From contig NZ_JAIRDQ010000001.1 in NCBI RefSeq assembly GCF_021458635.1, positions 992,001 to 1,056,000 on the forward strand: a stretch of DNA of 64,000 bases, in the 5' to 3' direction. Shown here in pieces: positions 61,968 to 64,000 of this stretch; the first letter of the stretch is position 1, and each line of letters begins with the position of its first letter. The notes under the pieces were generated by a model. It was not told where the DNA came from. It searched no databases and saw nothing but the letters and a program-made list of their open reading frames with translations. The translations under genes and the position numbers were made by a program. The DNA comes from Bradyrhizobium monzae. Its GTDB lineage: Bacteria > Pseudomonadota > Alphaproteobacteria > Rhizobiales > Xanthobacteraceae.

Positions 61968-63032
61968 ATGAGCGACGTGAGGACACGACAAGAGCAACTT
62001 CGCGGCCTGCTCGCAACGGGCCTTGCCCTGCTCGCCATATGCGTGGCCCTCTTCCTGGCCTGGCAGACGGTTTCGAGCCTTCTCATCATCTTCGCGGGCG
62101 TGCTGTTTGCGGCTCTTTTGGATGCCGTTGCAAGGGCGATGGCGCCTGTCGTCCGCCTCAGTCGTATCTGGCGGCTGACGTTCGTGCTTCTCCTGCTCGC
62201 TGCCGGGATCGGACTTGGCCTCGTCTGGGGGGCCGGCAAGCTCCCGGCGCAAACGCGTCTCCTGCTGAAGGTCATGGACAGCCAGTTCGACGTCCTGCAG
62301 CAGCATCTGCTGACCTACGGCGTCGACCTGCTTGGTCCGGAATGGGGCCGGGATTTTGCGCAATGGTTGTTGTCCGACCAAGGCCGGTTCTTCAGCCATG
62401 CCCAGTTCGTCCTTGGCGGGGCGTCGAGTTTTCTGACCGGCGCACTCGTGATCGTGTTTCTGGGCATCCTCTTTGCTTTTGATCCCAGCAGCCACCGCGA
62501 GAGCCTCGTCATTCTCGCGAAACCATCCTATCGCTCCCGAGTACGCGGAGTTATGGACGAGATGGGCGGCGTCATGCGGCTATGGTTCGTCGGACAGCTG
62601 ATCCGCATCGTCCTGATGACGCTGTGCGTCTGGGTCGCACTCTATTTGATCGGGCTGCCCAGTCCCTTCGTGCTTGGCTTGCAGGCGGGCCTCTCGAACT
62701 TCGTCCCGTATCTCGGGCCGATCCTTGCCGCAATTCCAATCGCGCTCGTCGCGATGCCGCTTGGGGGATCGCTGCTGGTCTGGGCCGTCTTCGTCTACAC
62801 CATCATTCAATCGATCGAGGGCTACGTGATCGGCCCGCTGATCCAGCGCCAGGCTGTGGAAATCCCTCCCGCCTGGACATTGGTCGCGATCGTGCTGCTG
62901 GGTGCGCTGTTCGGCGTCATGGGCATCGCGCTCACCATGCCGCTGGTCGCGGTCGGCAGAATCGCAATCCTCAGATTTTACGTCGAGGACTACCTCGGCA
63001 ACGATCTCGAACCGATCGTCAACAAGGGATGA
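61968..63032 (+). CDS. AI-2E family transporter
   Basis: This 354-residue membrane protein of the AI-2E (TqsA/PerM) family has about eight helices. Signature regions are LIIFAGVLFAALLDAVARAM near the N-terminus and GLQAGLSNFVPYLGPILAAIPIAL with VFVYTIIQSIEGYVIGPLIQRQAVEIPPAWTL towards the end. Substrates vary across the family and are not predictable. ATG 61968 is used; the upstream extension overlaps the small secreted protein gene. Confidence 0.9.
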   Translation: MSDVRTRQEQLRGLLATGLALLAICVALFLAWQTVSSLLIIFAGVLFAALLDAVARAMAPVVRLSRIWRLTFVLLLLAAGIGLGLVWGAGKLPAQTRLLLKVMDSQFDVLQQHLLTYGVDLLGPEWGRDFAQWLLSDQGRFFSHAQFVLGGASSFLTGALVIVFLGILFAFDPSSHRESLVILAKPSYRSRVRGVMDEMGGVMRLWFVGQLIRIVLMTLCVWVALYLIGLPSPFVLGLQAGLSNFVPYLGPILAAIPIALVAMPLGGSLLVWAVFVYTIIQSIEGYVIGPLIQRQAVEIPPAWTLVAIVLLGALFGVMGIALTMPLVAVGRIAILRFYVEDYLGNDLEPIVNKG

Positions 63033-63050
63033 TCGCAAAACGGGTGTCCC

Positions 63051-63650
63051 ATGAGCGAAGCTGAAGCCGAACGAACCAGCAGCGCAGCGCAGTCTTCAAG
63101 GCATTCGGGGATGACCCGGCTTCTGTGGCAGCAGCTTCCCTACATCGTCGCACTGGTGCTCGCCATTGCGGGCGTCGCCTATACGAACGCTTCGCACCAA
63201 CCCCTCGTTGGCTACTGGGAATTTCTTGCACTCGCCGTCGGTATGGTCTGTGTCCTCAACAAGTGGCCGGAGGTCGACGGCAAGGAAGCTCGCTGGCAGC
63301 TGATCTGGACTCAAGCGCTGCATTGGGTCGCCGTACTGGTCACGATGAATATCATGCTGGTCTCGGGAGTTCAGCAAATGCTGCCAACGCCGGCGACGAG
63401 TCTCGTTCTCCTCACATTGCTGACGCTCGGCACCTTCCTCGCGGGCGTTAGCCTTCTATCGCCGCAAATCGCCTTCCTCGGCATTGCCATGGGCATTGCG
63501 GTTCCGGCGATCTCCTGGTTGCAGCAATCCGTGATCTTCTTCCTGCTGAGCGCCATCCTGCTGATCGGCCTCGGCATCACGTTCTGGCTTCGCCGGGACC
63601 GCGACCCGGGCGAATCTCGCGCCAACACCAGCAGCCAAACGGAGGCTTGA
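63051..63650 (+). CDS. Unknown membrane protein
   Basis: This 199-residue protein has a polar N-terminus (residues 1-25) and five or six hydrophobic helices between about residues 28 and 178, ending in a charged tail RRDRDPGESRANTSS. It starts 18 bases after the AI-2E gene and precedes the DUF992 gene directly, so the three probably form an operon. No family is recognised with confidence. Confidence 0.75.
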   Translation: MSEAEAERTSSAAQSSRHSGMTRLLWQQLPYIVALVLAIAGVAYTNASHQPLVGYWEFLALAVGMVCVLNKWPEVDGKEARWQLIWTQALHWVAVLVTMNIMLVSGVQQMLPTPATSLVLLTLLTLGTFLAGVSLLSPQIAFLGIAMGIAVPAISWLQQSVIFFLLSAILLIGLGITFWLRRDRDPGESRANTSSQTEA

Positions 63651-64000
63651 ATGCGAATGAACCTGCTTATAGCGAGCATCTGCGGATCCGCAGTGATGTG
63701 CGCCATTGCCTTGCCCGCGAGCGCCGAGAGGTTCAGGGTCGGCAGACTGATCTGCACCAGTTCACCACGCGTGGGGCTCGTGCTTGGCTCGGCGCAGGAA
63801 CTCCGTTGCGTTTTCGTCGGGACAAGGCCGCCTCGGCAGTACACCTACGAGGGCCGGATCAGGCGCGTCGGTCTCGACCTTGGCGTAACCAGCGCGGGAA
63901 GTCTCTCGTGGGCCGTTCTCGCGAGGAACTCGCGCGTCGGACCAGGCACCTTGCGTGGGAGCTACGTGGGCGCGAGCGGCAATGTCGCAGTGGGCCCCGG
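63651..64000 (+). CDS. DUF992 secreted protein (3' end outside window)
   Basis: The visible 116 residues have a signal peptide (ending LPASA at about residue 25) and the DUF992 pattern RVGRLICTSSPRVGLVLGSAQELRCVFV followed by YEGRIRRVGLDLGVTSAGSLSWAVLA. Function is unknown; members are exported proteins of Rhizobiales. GGAGG lies five bases upstream of ATG 63651. The gene continues past the right edge. Confidence 0.85.
   Translation, partial: MRMNLLIASICGSAVMCAIALPASAERFRVGRLICTSSPRVGLVLGSAQELRCVFVGTRPPRQYTYEGRIRRVGLDLGVTSAGSLSWAVLARNSRVGPGTLRGSYVGASGNVAVGP

Noticed and set aside
1..64000. CRISPR arrays, tRNA/rRNA genes, insertion sequences, prophage
   Set aside because: No regular direct repeats with spacers, no tRNA-like cloverleaf, no transposase, integrase or phage structural motif was noticed in any frame.

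Overview
The window comes from a high-GC alphaproteobacterium, almost certainly Bradyrhizobium or a close relative. The main reasons are a subclass B3 metallo-beta-lactamase that reads like the B. japonicum enzyme BJP-1, a DUF6894 mini-protein and a DUF992 protein, two kinds of short dispersed repeat that I associate with Bradyrhizobiaceae, and many LacI/ABC catabolic operons with ATGA- or GTGA-coupled starts. There are no rRNA or tRNA genes, no CRISPR array, no insertion sequence and no phage. All assignments are from reading the translations; no database search was run.

Layout. (1) 1-6.5 kb: a PQQ alcohol dehydrogenase with a lanthanide-type Asp (cut by the left edge), a Rieske protein, a group III truncated haemoglobin, a 3-hydroxybutyryl-CoA dehydrogenase, a dispersed repeat and an unusual NRAMP-family transporter. 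(2) 6.6-8.6 kb: an arsenic operon arsR-arsI-arsC-aqpS whose ArsR operator touches the arsR start codon. (3) 8.7-14.6 kb: a split tungstate transporter (permease and binding protein convergent, no ATPase), small or unknown secreted proteins, a TonB-receptor fragment, an esterase and the B3 beta-lactamase. (4) 14.6-23.9 kb: one eight-gene operon joining a three-subunit molybdenum hydroxylase (FAD, 2Fe-2S and Moco subunits) to a complete branched-chain-type ABC importer. It is divergent from a TetR regulator, with two similar palindromes between them. (5) 23.9-34.5 kb: histidine degradation, hutU-H-I on the minus strand and hutF-C followed by an SBP/permease/ATPase importer and an M20-type amidohydrolase on the plus strand, around a perfect 20-bp palindrome. 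(6) 34.7-51.6 kb: a sugar island with two LacI regulators, two CUT1 importers that both lack an ATPase, nagB and nagA, a GMC oxidoreductase, three Gfo/Idh/MocA oxidoreductases, a ThuA-like protein and an SDR. (7) 51.7-54.9 kb: a RidA-family protein and a NarL/FixJ-type kinase with two tandem paralogous response regulators. (8) 55.3-64 kb: arginine deiminase and an arginine/ornithine-type antiporter without arcB or arcC, a DUF1269 protein, a BAX-inhibitor-1 protein, a second APC antiporter, an AI-2E family exporter and small envelope proteins.

The most promising undescribed systems are the sugar island (oxidative, possibly 3-keto, use of an amino sugar or disaccharide, with a LacI operator/promoter cassette repeated almost identically in front of both halves of its first part), the hydroxylase-plus-importer operon with twin TGACCA-NN-TGGTCA-like operators, and the M20 hydrolase that may stand in for the missing HutG.
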